Below the pieces are notes generated by a model. The model saw only the letters and a program-made list of their open reading frames with translations. It did not search any database and had not been told where the DNA came from. Shown one piece after another: positions 45,437 through 54,228 of a DNA stretch of 64,000 nucleotides (within the stretch, counting starts at the first letter, position 1; each line of letters begins with the position of its first letter). Origin of the DNA: Aminobacterium sp. MB27-C1 (GTDB lineage: Bacteria; Synergistota; Synergistia; Synergistales; Aminobacteriaceae); NCBI RefSeq assembly GCF_030908405.1, contig NZ_CP133089.1, positions 1,798,001 to 1,862,000 on the forward strand, read 5' to 3'. Position numbers and translations under genes: made by a program.

Positions 45437-46443
45437 GATACATTTCCTCCACGGCGACTTCGAAGCACTATCCATATCACTACGGGAGCCCCTACAAGAG
45501 ACGTAACTGCATTAAGAGGCAAGACCATCGCGCTTCCTGGCATATGAGCTACAAAATCAGCTGTAAGGGCGAGAACGCCACCTGATAAAGCACATGCTGG
45601 AATTAAAATACGGTGGTCTCCTGTCTTCAAAGCTTGGCGACATAAATGAGGAACAGCAACCCCGAGGAAAGCGACAGGACCGCAAAAAGCAGTAACACTT
45701 CCAGCCAAAAGAGACGTTATTACAATTAAAGCCAGGCGTACTCTATATACAGAAACTCCCATAGTAGAGGCATACGCTTCCCCTAAAAGGAGGGCATTAA
45801 GCTGTTTGGCAAAGAAAAGCATGGCACAAAATCCGACACATGCTGCCGGGACAAGAAATAAAAGCTGACGCCAACTTACAGAAGAGAAGCTGCCAAAACT
45901 CCAAACTATAAATTGTTGAATTCGTTCTGGAGAACTAAAGTGAATTAAAACGTTCACAAAAGCGCTCACTCCATACCCAATCATAAGTCCCAGTATCAAA
46001 AGGGTTGTATTGTTTTTTACTTTGCCCGCCACTCCCATCATCACAATAAGAACGACAGTGCTTCCCAGCCACGAGGAAGTTGCGAGTCCTAAACTTGCCA
46101 AACTTCCCGCTAAAAGCGTTGCCAAGGCAACGCCTAGACTGGCACCTGCGTTAATGCCCAAAACAAAAGGCCCTGCGAGAGGATTTTGAAAAAGAGTCTG
46201 CATTCCAAGACCGGCAACAGAAAGAGCTCCTCCAGCTACTAATGATGTGCAAATTCGGGGCAGACGCAACTCAAAAAGAATTATTTTCCACCCATTTTCC
46301 ACTCCTCCATCCCCCAAAAGTACGCGAATGACATCTCGTAGGGGGATGGATACAGATCCTAAGGAAAGAGAGAGAATAGCAACAATACAACCTGTAAAGA
46401 AGACACTTAAAAAAAAGATAGAAACAAAAGACGAACGTTTCAT
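45433..46443 (-). CDS. btuC: FecCD-family ABC permease, probably cobalamin (BtuC-like)
   Basis: 336 residues and about ten helices. LRLPRICTSLVAGGALSVAGLGMQTLFQNPLAGPF-type N segment (hallmark LVAGGALSVAG), and the C-terminal GPVAFLGVAVPHLCRQ, are those of BtuC/FecD. It overlaps both its neighbours by 4 bases, so the three genes are translationally coupled. It forms the inner-membrane channel dimer. Confidence 0.87.
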   Translation of the reverse strand: MKRSSFVSIFFLSVFFTGCIVAILSLSLGSVSIPLRDVIRVLLGDGGVENGWKIILFELRLPRICTSLVAGGALSVAGLGMQTLFQNPLAGPFVLGINAGASLGVALATLLAGSLASLGLATSSWLGSTVVLIVMMGVAGKVKNNTTLLILGLMIGYGVSAFVNVLIHFSSPERIQQFIVWSFGSFSSVSWRQLLFLVPAACVGFCAMLFFAKQLNALLLGEAYASTMGVSVYRVRLALIVITSLLAGSVTAFCGPVAFLGVAVPHLCRQALKTGDHRILIPACALSGGVLALTADFVAHMPGSAMVLPLNAVTSLVGAPVVIWIVLRSRRGGNVS

Positions 46444-47582
46444 GGGAAAGAACGCTCCTCTAAATGGCGATAAAAATAGAGGCTATGAGTTGGTAAAAGA
46501 TCTGGATGGAAAATAGAAATTAGATCTTTTAGAATTAAATCGGGGCGCATTATACCTTGTTGGTAGTAGTCATTTGCTCCTTCAGATGTAACTCGTGCAT
46601 TATTGTTATATACCCTTTCTTCTTTAAAAGGGCGAAATATCGTATAACGAGAATCTTCATTCTCGCCTTCGGCAAGACTTTGCCATGTAGAAGTATTTAT
46701 CCAGAAATTGCTATTCAGAGCCCTCTCCACCACCTTTTCAAAATCGATAGGAACACTTCCTCTCTTCTCGACTTCAGACCAAAGATAGCATGCTCCAGCA
46801 TCTCGAATAAGATGAGCCGGCCAGCTTTGACCTCCAGAAACATACCACGTTCCACCTATGGCTGCATTAACCATGACAGTCGGCCTATCAGAACTCTGGC
46901 TTGCAAGGGATTTTAACGATATATAACTCTCGGCAATTTCTGAGAAGAAAGATTGAGCTTCTTTTTCTTTTCCCAGAAAAAGAGAGACAAATTTAATCCA
47001 CTCTGCCACCCCAAGAGGTGTTTCTTCCAAATAATCAGAAGCAATAACAATCGGTATTCCTAATTTTCTCAAGCGATCAACCGATTCTTTTTCTGCTGCT
47101 GTATATGTATAGATAAAAACAACGTCAGGCTGAAGAGCTAAAAGTTTTTCTATATCAAGACGCAAACCAGATCCTGCATCTGACGCCACATCAGGAAGAT
47201 CCATATTTCGTATTTTCTCTGAATAAACATAACGTTTACCACCGACAGCAACAAGAGCTTCTTGAGGGGCAAGCTTTTCTATAAAGGGGAGCATCGTCAT
47301 TGATGCAGTAACAATTCGCTCTACTGGAATTTTTATAACGTGTAGATTCTTATACTCTAAGGGAATCGGCTTATCGCGATCTATCAATAGATACGATTCA
47401 GGTTCAACAGAATCTCCCCAGGGACGATATACAGTAACAACATAATAACCATTACCTTCTTCTACATTAAAACCACGTGCATAATCTAATTCAACTTGAG
47501 AAAACTCTGCACACGACACAGTAGCGCAAGAAAATAAAAGCAATACCACTATGAACAACAATTGTTTTATAGTTTTTATCAT
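46440..47582 (-). CDS. btuF: Periplasmic cobalamin/iron-complex binding protein (BtuF-like)
   Basis: 380 residues. Signal peptide IKQLLFIVVLLLFSCATVSC; the C in VSCAE is a possible lipobox Cys, though the pattern is not ideal. The mature part is a two-lobed class III binding protein (VERIVTASMTMLPFIEKLAPQ, DVVFIYTYTAAEKESVDRLRKLGIPIVIA). It is longer than E. coli BtuF (about 266), so a siderophore-type ligand is not excluded. The ATG lacks a strong ribosome site. Its promoter faces and overlaps that of the riboswitch RNA. Confidence 0.8.
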   Translation of the reverse strand: MIKTIKQLLFIVVLLLFSCATVSCAEFSQVELDYARGFNVEEGNGYYVVTVYRPWGDSVEPESYLLIDRDKPIPLEYKNLHVIKIPVERIVTASMTMLPFIEKLAPQEALVAVGGKRYVYSEKIRNMDLPDVASDAGSGLRLDIEKLLALQPDVVFIYTYTAAEKESVDRLRKLGIPIVIASDYLEETPLGVAEWIKFVSLFLGKEKEAQSFFSEIAESYISLKSLASQSSDRPTVMVNAAIGGTWYVSGGQSWPAHLIRDAGACYLWSEVEKRGSVPIDFEKVVERALNSNFWINTSTWQSLAEGENEDSRYTIFRPFKEERVYNNNARVTSEGANDYYQQGIMRPDLILKDLISIFHPDLLPTHSLYFYRHLEERSFP

Positions 47583-47655
47583 ATTTTTTTCACCATATAC
47601 CCCTTTAAAGAGAGAAAGAAAAGCAATTTTTAGAATTTAGTGAGGCTTAAAACTC

Positions 47656-47683
47656 TTGACTGAACATCAATTATCGCTATGAT
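47656..47683 (+). promoter_or_regulatory. Promoter of the cobalamin riboswitch-btuB transcript
   Basis: TTGACT (47656-47661), 16-base spacer, TATGAT (47678-47683). Confidence 0.6.
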
Positions 47684-47698
47684 AACTCATAAAATCAA
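47670..47698 (-). promoter_or_regulatory. Promoter of btuFCD, overlapping the btuB promoter
   Basis: Minus strand TTGATT (47698-47693), 17-base spacer, GATAAT (47675-47670). It lies over the plus-strand promoter, so only one polymerase can bind at a time. Confidence 0.45.
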
Positions 47699-47708
47699 AT
47701 AATAAAGA

Positions 47709-47849
47709 TCGTTTTTTGATGTTGGGAATCTGGTGAAAGACCAGAACGGCCCCGCCACTGTAACAGGGACAATCTCGCTATAGCCACTGGGAAGACTGGG
47801 AAGGCGCGAGAAAGGATGAACTGGAGTCAGGAGACCGATTAAAAAACGA
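47709..47849 (+). ncRNA. Cobalamin riboswitch
   Basis: The conserved cobalamin-box elements appear in order: GGGAATCTGGTG, GCCCCGCCACTGTAACAGGG, AGCCACTGGGAAGACTGGG and GGAGTCAGGAGACC. The closing P1 stem pairs TCGTTTTTT (47709-47717) with AAAAAACGA (47841-47849). It binds adenosylcobalamin and controls the downstream btuB through a terminator platform. Confidence 0.95.
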
Positions 47850-47907
47850 TACATATCATTATCATGCGAGGGCGTGATGTGGTAACTGTCTTTGTCGCCC
47901 TATTTGT

Positions 47908-47957
47908 AGTGGCGAGGAGTGGTTATCGTATCGATCGTGCTCCTCGCCACTTATTTT
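47908..47957 (+). terminator. Riboswitch expression-platform terminator
   Basis: AGTGGCGAGGAG (47908-47919) pairs with CTCCTCGCCACT (47940-47951), then TATTTTTTA. GCGAGG at 47866-47871 could pair with CCTCGC (47943-47948) as a competing antiterminator. It ends 25 bases before btuB, so it should stop transcription when cobalamin is bound. Confidence 0.8.
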
Positions 47958-47981
47958 TTATCTTTATTAGGGGGGACTACA

Positions 47982-49811
47982 GTGATTCACAATAGGAAAC
48001 TCATAGTATGGTGCATGGTTATGTTGCTTGTCTCTTTCGCAACAGCAGCAGGAGCGGAACAAGTCTATACTGTTCCCGAAGAGACCGTTACTGGAAGTCG
48101 TTTGGCAACGAGTCTGGAAGAGGTTCCAGCTCCGACATATGTTATTACCCAAGAGCAAATTGAAAGAAGCGGATCTAGAGATTTAGCAACCATTCTTGAA
48201 CAAAACGTTCCGGGGATGTATGTAAAACAAAAATCAGGTTTTTCCAATTCCTCACAAGTTACTATTAGAGGTTATGTAACAGAAATTCTAGTGCTCGTAG
48301 ATGGTGTTCCATATTACAGATCTTCTCACGCAGCTGGAGCTGCCTCAGTAGATTTCCGAAACTTTCCCATTACAAACATAGAGAGAATAGAAGTTGTAAA
48401 GGGTGCTGGTTCTGCCATCTATGGTTCTATGGCTGCAGGTGGCGTTATTAATATTATTACTAAAAAAGCCACTCAGGGTGGAACAATAGAGGGGGAAATC
48501 GGCTCCAATGACTGGAGAAGATATTATGTTCGTGGAGAAGGTAGTGGAGAAGGTCTTAACGCCGGCATCTGGTACTCTCATAAAGAGGAAGGAGCACATC
48601 GCCTTCTAAAAGATACTTTCTCTAACAAAGATTTTAACGCTCTCAAATATAAAGAAGATGCCTACGGTCTCAATCTTTCTGGAAAAAACTGGTTCTTTAA
48701 AAGTGAAATAGGCGAATATAAAAATGACTATGAAACACCAGGTTGGCTAACCCCAATCGAAATGAACAAAGAAAAAGGAGAGTACCAACGACACACATTT
48801 CGTTTCAACGGAGACAGTTACTATATTTTAATGGGCTATGATGATCAAAAATATTTTATACTGCAAAATGATGACAATTATTACAAAGATCGTGCCTTTA
48901 CAACTGAATTTGCAAAACGAAGCCAATGGGGATCAACCTTAGCTTCTTGGGGGCTTTATTTCAGACGAGAGGAATCAACCTTCCGTTCTTCCTTTTTTGA
49001 TCCAGAAGTTGATCAAAAGCGAACAAACTATGCTCCTTTCGTAGAACTCTCCCGTCCGATAGGGGATATTATCGGAACACTTGGTCTCCGCTATGAAATC
49101 TGGAGACAAGATGATGCCGAAAATTATAATGAATTTATGCCCAAGCTAACCTTTCAATATCCTCTTGACAACGGAAGTATGTGGTATATAGCTGCAGGAC
49201 GTTTCTTCGCCATGCCAAGTATCTACGAGCTGCATGCTCAGGGGCCATGGGGAACAGTTGGCAACCCCAATCTCAAACCAGAAAAAGGATGGAATTATGA
49301 TTTAGGAATAAAGGGATCAGACGCAACGGGAAACTGGAATGTTGGTCTATTTTATTCAGACATGGAAGATAAAATCATCTGGCGTAATAATACCTATGAA
49401 AATGTCGACCAATTTAAGTCATATGGTTTGGAAATCATGAGACAATGGAACATCGCCCGTAATTGGACTTGGGGCCTTAGCGGGACATGGATGAAAGCAC
49501 AAGAAAAGAAAAGTAATGAATGGGTCAACAGTTATGGCTTCCCTGAATGGCTCTTTAAAACATCCATTGAACATCATTCTGGTTCCTGGACATCTGGACT
49601 CGCTCTTTCTTATTTGGCAAATAGAAATGGTTATTCTTCTAGTGACGATTATTTCCAGACAGATATTTTTACGGAATGGAAATCTGGAGATCATACAGTT
49701 CGCTTAAGCTGCTATAACTTGTTTGATAAAGAATTTATCTATAGCTCTAGCACCTGGGACTACTACGGACCCGAACGAAGCATCTACCTTACATGGAGAT
49801 ATAGTTTTTAG
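47982..49811 (+). CDS. btuB: TonB-dependent outer membrane receptor for cobalamin (BtuB-like)
   Basis: 609 residues. Signal peptide LIVWCMVMLLVSFATAAGA, TonB-box-like EETVTGSR, plug domain (PAPTYVITQEQIERSG, VLVDGVPYYRSS, RIEVVKGAGSAIYGSMAAGGVINII), and a 22-strand barrel ending YLTWRYSF with the C-terminal Phe used by BAM. The frame continues upstream to 47919, within the terminator, but the GTG at 47982 has an AGGGGGG site 6 bases upstream. The riboswitch and neighbouring btuFCD genes identify the substrate as cobalamin or a corrinoid. Confidence 0.93.
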   Translation: MIHNRKLIVWCMVMLLVSFATAAGAEQVYTVPEETVTGSRLATSLEEVPAPTYVITQEQIERSGSRDLATILEQNVPGMYVKQKSGFSNSSQVTIRGYVTEILVLVDGVPYYRSSHAAGAASVDFRNFPITNIERIEVVKGAGSAIYGSMAAGGVINIITKKATQGGTIEGEIGSNDWRRYYVRGEGSGEGLNAGIWYSHKEEGAHRLLKDTFSNKDFNALKYKEDAYGLNLSGKNWFFKSEIGEYKNDYETPGWLTPIEMNKEKGEYQRHTFRFNGDSYYILMGYDDQKYFILQNDDNYYKDRAFTTEFAKRSQWGSTLASWGLYFRREESTFRSSFFDPEVDQKRTNYAPFVELSRPIGDIIGTLGLRYEIWRQDDAENYNEFMPKLTFQYPLDNGSMWYIAAGRFFAMPSIYELHAQGPWGTVGNPNLKPEKGWNYDLGIKGSDATGNWNVGLFYSDMEDKIIWRNNTYENVDQFKSYGLEIMRQWNIARNWTWGLSGTWMKAQEKKSNEWVNSYGFPEWLFKTSIEHHSGSWTSGLALSYLANRNGYSSSDDYFQTDIFTEWKSGDHTVRLSCYNLFDKEFIYSSSTWDYYGPERSIYLTWRYSF

Positions 49812-49842
49812 GTCGGCTATAATAAGTAATTTGAAGGAAGCA

Positions 49843-49873
49843 AAAGGGACGGTTTGAAAACCGTCCCTTTTTT
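49843..49873 (+). terminator. Terminator after btuB
   Basis: AAAGGGACGGTTT / AAACCGTCCCTTT stem (49843-49855, 49858-49870) and six T. Confidence 0.85.
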
Positions 49874-49899
49874 CCTACATATCTTCACTAGTGAAAAAT

Positions 49900-50265
49900 T
49901 TATGCCCGTTCGATAAAGATAGGGTCTCCATTCTTCACCTTTTTTAATTCCTGAATATCTCCTTTGACCTTTCCTATAACCGTTACTGCACTAGCAGGTC
50001 GAATCTCATCTCCCTGACTTGCAGGTGTAGGCCCCAGAAAGATGCAAAAAGCGCTTCCTGTAGGCCAAAAAGCAAGATCTCCCGCTTCAACTACTTCTTT
50101 TCCGTCCTCTAAATCTGCAATAAGGGGAATTGTAAAATAAATTTCTTCTCCCCATGTATTAGCTCTACTTTTTATTGGCAATATTTTTGAGATACGAGAA
50201 GCAGTCTTTGTGTTATTGAGTGTTGCATCGATTTCAATTTCTCCTGAGCGTATTCTTATGTCCAT
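49900..50265 (-). CDS. Cyclophilin-like fold protein (TM1367/DUF369 type)
   Basis: 121 residues. GDLAFWPTGSAFCIFLGPTP and the flanking strands match the small cyclophilin-like proteins such as TM1367. Proline isomerase activity is not established for them. It follows pcm by 3 bases on the same strand, so a protein-repair or folding role is a fair but unproven guess. Confidence 0.8.
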   Translation of the reverse strand: MDIRIRSGEIEIDATLNNTKTASRISKILPIKSRANTWGEEIYFTIPLIADLEDGKEVVEAGDLAFWPTGSAFCIFLGPTPASQGDEIRPASAVTVIGKVKGDIQELKKVKNGDPIFIERA

Positions 50266-50268
50266 TAC

Positions 50269-50940
50269 TCATCGGCTCCTTCCATCTTCCATTTCTTCTT
50301 TACTCGTTCCTTCTATTAGAGGTACGAATCGGCAATAATCATACCGAGTATCAATCCAACCTTCTTTTGCTTTCAACAAAACGACTAAACGTTGAATACC
50401 AACGTCAACACTTAATGGAACAACAATACGTCCTCCAGATGAAAGTTGCTCTCTCCAAGTTTCTTCAATTACATCTGCAGCTGCAGTAACAATAATGCCA
50501 TCGTAAGGAGCCTCTTTCTCGTAGCCTTCCCTACCATCAGCAGTAATAACATTAATATCGTAGCCAGAATTACATAACACATTTCTTGCCTTTTGCGCAA
50601 GAGAGGAAATGCGTTCTATAGAAAAAACTATGGCTCCCATCTCTGCTAGTACGGCAGCTTGATACCCCGAGCCTGTTCCTATCTCCAAAATTTTCATTCC
50701 AGGTTCAACACAAAGGAGCTCCGTCATCCTCGCTACCATATATGGCTGCGAGATTGTTTGATTTTCTCCAATAGGGAGAGGTGCGTCAATATATGCCAAA
50801 GCTTGATTTTCAAAAGAAACAAACAGATGTCGTGGAACATTTGCCATCGCTTTCAAAACCCGAACATCTCGTATTCCTCTGCTCTCGATTTGCGTCTTTA
50901 CCATTAACGAAGCAAACTGTTTCCAACTATCGAATTCCAT
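50269..50940 (-). CDS. pcm: Protein-L-isoaspartate O-methyltransferase
   Basis: 223 residues. VPRHLFVSFENQALAYIDAPLPIG and SQPYMVARMTELL are the PCMT substrate loops (shorter quotes: PLPIGENQTISQPYM), and ILEIGTGSGYQAAVLAEMG is the SAM site. It methylates isoaspartyl residues as the first step in repair. GGAGGTG precedes the ATG. It diverges from the thioesterase gene. Confidence 0.95.
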   Translation of the reverse strand: MEFDSWKQFASLMVKTQIESRGIRDVRVLKAMANVPRHLFVSFENQALAYIDAPLPIGENQTISQPYMVARMTELLCVEPGMKILEIGTGSGYQAAVLAEMGAIVFSIERISSLAQKARNVLCNSGYDINVITADGREGYEKEAPYDGIIVTAAADVIEETWREQLSSGGRIVVPLSVDVGIQRLVVLLKAKEGWIDTRYDYCRFVPLIEGTSKEEMEDGRSR

Positions 50941-51024
50941 CGCTATAACACCTCCTCCATCTCTGCAAAAGCCTTATAATAAACAATGCAAAATGTTACA
51001 CTTTCAGCCAGGAGGATAATTACC

Positions 51025-51765
51025 ATGTATGAAGAATCATTACATATACGTTTTTTCGAAGTAGACGGCCATAGTATGCTTAAAATAGGGCCTATCTTTA
51101 ACTACCTTCAGGATATGGCAGATAAAGATGCCTCTCGAATGGAGATGTCGATTCCTCAGCTCATGGAAAAAGGGTATACATGGGTTCTTCATCGTTATCA
51201 TCTCTCTATGATCCGATATCCCAAACTTGATGAAGCTCTCTCAATCAGGACATGGCATTCCCCATACAAAAATCTTTATTCCCTTCGAGCCTTTGAAATG
51301 ACAACTTCTTTCGGCGAGGTTTTAGCAAAAGCAACAACCTCTTGGATAATTATAAATTATTCTACAAAACGTCCTATGCGGCTAGACCGTCATGTAACAT
51401 CCCAATATTATAAAGAAATTATTCCTTTTGAATTTGATTTTTCTTCCTTGTCTCCTTTAGAAAGAATAGACCTTGAAGATATTTACCCCGTTCGAATTAG
51501 AGACTTGGACATTAATAATCATGTGAATAACGCCGTTTATGTCGAATGGGCAGCAGAAACCGTTCCAACAAATATATTACAATCAATGCGTCCTTCTGAA
51601 ATTGATGTCATTTTTAAGGAACAGCTTACATACGGCGAAAAGGCTGTTGTTCAGACACAAAAGGAAAAAACCGCATCTAACGTTTTCGATCACGTAATTT
51701 TAAGGGAGTCTGATGCCCGCGAAATAACGCGGATTCGTACGTCATGGAAAAATATGCCACTATAA
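51025..51765 (+). CDS. Acyl-ACP thioesterase (double hot-dog)
   Basis: 246 residues. The N domain (YEESLHIRFFEVDGHSML, GYTWVLHRYHLSMIRYP) and second hot-dog domain (VRIRDLDINNHVNNAVYVEW, with the Asn/His residues used in catalysis) match the FatA/FatB-like bacterial thioesterases that release fatty acids from acyl-ACP. AGGAGG lies 9 bases before the ATG at 51025; an upstream ATG at 50986 lacks a site. The end overlaps mutY by 22 bases. Confidence 0.88.
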   Translation: MYEESLHIRFFEVDGHSMLKIGPIFNYLQDMADKDASRMEMSIPQLMEKGYTWVLHRYHLSMIRYPKLDEALSIRTWHSPYKNLYSLRAFEMTTSFGEVLAKATTSWIIINYSTKRPMRLDRHVTSQYYKEIIPFEFDFSSLSPLERIDLEDIYPVRIRDLDINNHVNNAVYVEWAAETVPTNILQSMRPSEIDVIFKEQLTYGEKAVVQTQKEKTASNVFDHVILRESDAREITRIRTSWKNMPL

Positions 51766-52829
51766 AAAAAGAACTACTCTTTTGGTTTCAGTATAATAAA
51801 CGAGATTTGCCTTGGCGTAAAACATATGCTCCTTACGACGTCTGGATTTCTGAGATAATGTTGCAACAAACTCAAATGGATCGCGTTGTTCCCTTTTTCA
51901 ACCGCTGGATAGAATATTTTCCTAATCTCGAAGCTCTTTCAAAAGCAACAGAAGAAGAAGTTCTAAAATGCTGGGAAGGGCTTGGTTATTATTCTCGTGC
52001 TCGAAATATATTGAAAGCGGCCAAAGAACTACGAACTATGGGCTTTGAAACAGTACCACCCTATGAAGAGATACTGAAAAAGCTTCCTGGTATCGGGCCA
52101 TACACTTCTGGAGCTATTTTAAGTATCGCCTATAATTTGCCATATACTGCTGTCGATGGGAATGTACGTAGAGTTTTTTCTCGACTATTCAATATAGAGA
52201 GCGCTATCTCAAAAAACAGCAGCCTTCAAAAAATTGAAAATTTTGCAAAAGACATGCTTGCCAAAGACACACCTCGTGATTTTAATCAAGCCCTTATGGA
52301 ATTGGGAGCACTTATCTGCATACCCAAATTTCCACGTTGCAATGAATGTCCTCTTCAAAAAGTATGTAAAGCTTTTCAAGAAGGGGTACAGCATGAACGT
52401 CCCGTACAAAAAAAACGAGTTCGTATTGAAAAAAAGCAAGCGACTGCTGAAGTTCTTTATTATAACGGCAGTATATTAATTCGACAAAGAGATACAAATG
52501 GACCGTGGGCAAGCTTGTGGGAACTGCCATGGAGTTTTAACTCCGAAAACACATCAAAAGATGAACTTTTGATAACTGAAATAAATAACATTATCAATCA
52601 TAAACTCTTAAAATTTAAGGAGATTGGTTCCGTAAATCATACAATAATGAATACACGTATTGACTTGTGCGGATACTTCGTTATTCTGCCCCACTATATT
52701 CATCTCGATTATCCTTACTTATGGGTTTCTTTACAAAATCTTCAAAAATACACCTTTCAAGCTGGAAGCCGAAAACTCTTGAACTTATTTTTATCAGAAA
52801 AAGATATCATCCCCCGAATCGAGGGATGA
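51744..52829 (+). CDS. mutY: A/G-specific adenine glycosylase
   Basis: 361 residues. The HhH-GPD domain has SEIMLQQTQ (catalytic Glu), LPGIGPYTSGAIL and AVDGNVRRV (catalytic Asp). The 4Fe-4S loop is CIPKFPRCNECPLQKVC (C-x6-C-x2-C-x5-C). A Nudix-like C domain (about 235-350) recognises 8-oxoG. It removes A opposite 8-oxoG. The start lies within the thioesterase end, and the last codons form part of the terminator stem. Confidence 0.95.
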   Translation: MEKYATIKKELLFWFQYNKRDLPWRKTYAPYDVWISEIMLQQTQMDRVVPFFNRWIEYFPNLEALSKATEEEVLKCWEGLGYYSRARNILKAAKELRTMGFETVPPYEEILKKLPGIGPYTSGAILSIAYNLPYTAVDGNVRRVFSRLFNIESAISKNSSLQKIENFAKDMLAKDTPRDFNQALMELGALICIPKFPRCNECPLQKVCKAFQEGVQHERPVQKKRVRIEKKQATAEVLYYNGSILIRQRDTNGPWASLWELPWSFNSENTSKDELLITEINNIINHKLLKFKEIGSVNHTIMNTRIDLCGYFVILPHYIHLDYPYLWVSLQNLQKYTFQAGSRKLLNLFLSEKDIIPRIEG

Positions 52830-52838
52830 TATCTTTCG
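52801..52838. terminator. Terminator overlapping the mutY stop codon
   Basis: AAGATATCATCCC (52801-52813) pairs with GGGATGATATCTT (52823-52835). The stem contains the end of mutY including its TGA (52827-52829). It also suits the convergent minus-strand operon. Confidence 0.75.
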
Positions 52839-52858
52839 AAAAATTTTTTAATCTTTGG

Positions 52859-53317
52859 CTAAATATCTATTGAAAAATTTTTTTGATCAAAAAAGATCTT
52901 CTCTCCATTTTCAAAACGAACTTTAGGCCCCTTTAAATGCTCCCCCTTAGCTCCAACTTGCTTCCTTATCTGCTCATTCTGCCAAGACGGTCTGAAGAAA
53001 GCACGCAATATCCCTGCCCAAGATACATTTTTCTCTCCTTTTGGCAGGCGTATCTGGACAAAAAAATGATGCTTATTAACATGTACTTTTATATCTTTTT
53101 TATTCCCTGGTTTACCATCAAATCCCGGGAAATGAAGCGCTAAATGTAACATGGCTCCTTCTGGAAGATCAACATCTCCTCGAATATGGAGTTTATGACC
53201 TTTAATCGCTATTTCTCGAATTTCAAAAATCGAAAAATCTGCTGCATTTCCTACCGTCGCTATACCTAAAACAAACACGGCTAACAATGCAAGGCATGTT
53301 ATGATTTTCTTTTTCAT
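52859..53317 (-). CDS. Small secreted protein of unknown function
   Basis: 152 residues with a signal peptide (IITCLALLAVFVLGIATVGNA, cut after GNA). The mature part is basic and probably all-beta (FEIREIAIKGHKLHIRGDV), without Cys or a known motif. GAGGAGG precedes the ATG. It is 20 bases after the GGDEF regulator and probably shares its transcript; a link to envelope or biofilm output is only inferred from that. Confidence 0.75.
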   Translation of the reverse strand: MKKKIITCLALLAVFVLGIATVGNAADFSIFEIREIAIKGHKLHIRGDVDLPEGAMLHLALHFPGFDGKPGNKKDIKVHVNKHHFFVQIRLPKGEKNVSWAGILRAFFRPSWQNEQIRKQVGAKGEHLKGPKVRFENGEKIFFDQKNFSIDI

Positions 53318-53337
53318 GGCACTCTCCTCCTCTTACT

Positions 53338-54219
53338 CTACGCTCCTACTTGATTACGCCCCCTCTTTTTTGCTTTATAGAGAGCCGTATCGGAAGCAAA
53401 TATAATCTCATCCACTCCTGATATTTTATCGTACTCTGCCACGCCTAAACTAGCAGAAAGCAAAATTTCCTTTTCTCCGAAGGTGGTTTTTACAATATTT
53501 TTTCGAACTCGCTCTGCAATTTTCAAAGCTTCTCCAAGTGCTACGCCTGGAAGAACTATTAAAAATTCTTCTCCTCCATAACGGCCAACTACATCATACT
53601 TACGCAGCTGGTCTTGTATCCGCAACGCCGTTTCTCTAAGTACATCATCCCCCGCGAGATGACCATATGTATCATTAACTTGCTTAAAGTGATCGACATC
53701 TAATATTGCCACACTCAAAGCACGGTTTTCACGCCTTGAACGAGCCATTTCATGATCAAGACGTTCAAATATTGCACGTCGATTTAAAAGCCCAGTAAGT
53801 GGATCGTGATCTGCGTAAAAACGAAGAGCCTCCTGTAAATCGACAATTCTCTTTCCTACACCAACACGCAAACGAAGTTCTTGGGCATCAAATGGCTTTG
53901 TAATATAGTCATCAGCTCCTGCCTCAAGCCCCGCCAAAATGTTCTCTTTCTCATCTCGAACAGTAAGCATTATGACATATGTATATGTAGAGTGCTTTTT
54001 CTCCTCTTCAAGCACCCTTAGCTTTTTACAAATATCCGGCCCTTCTAAGCCTGACATCATCCAATCTACAACAGCAAGTTTAGGAGCGTTTTCCTCGCGT
54101 AAAATATGCCAAGCTTCTTCGCCATTAGAAGCTGTTATAACATCGTACCCCCACTTCTCTAAAAGAGATTTGAGCATAAATCGTGATGTTACATCATCTT
54201 CCGCCACTAAAACTTTCAT
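53338..54219 (-). CDS. Response regulator with GGDEF diguanylate cyclase output
   Basis: 293 residues. REC domain (1-120) with acidic pocket EDD (7-9), phospho-acceptor D52 in VVDWMMSG and the TKPF Lys. GGDEF domain (about 135-293) with GGEEF at 215-219, a functional variant, and an RKYD I-site at 206-209, five residues before it, for feedback inhibition by c-di-GMP. It should make c-di-GMP when phosphorylated, presumably by the kinase 9 bases upstream. Confidence 0.93.
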   Translation of the reverse strand: MKVLVAEDDVTSRFMLKSLLEKWGYDVITASNGEEAWHILREENAPKLAVVDWMMSGLEGPDICKKLRVLEEEKKHSTYTYVIMLTVRDEKENILAGLEAGADDYITKPFDAQELRLRVGVGKRIVDLQEALRFYADHDPLTGLLNRRAIFERLDHEMARSRRENRALSVAILDVDHFKQVNDTYGHLAGDDVLRETALRIQDQLRKYDVVGRYGGEEFLIVLPGVALGEALKIAERVRKNIVKTTFGEKEILLSASLGVAEYDKISGVDEIIFASDTALYKAKKRGRNQVGA

Positions 54220-54228
54220 AGCTCCTCC

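Noticed and set aside
47919-47981. Upstream extension of btuB with a hydrophobic N terminus
   Set aside because: It would begin inside the riboswitch terminator; the GTG at 47982 has a strong ribosome site and a normal signal peptide.
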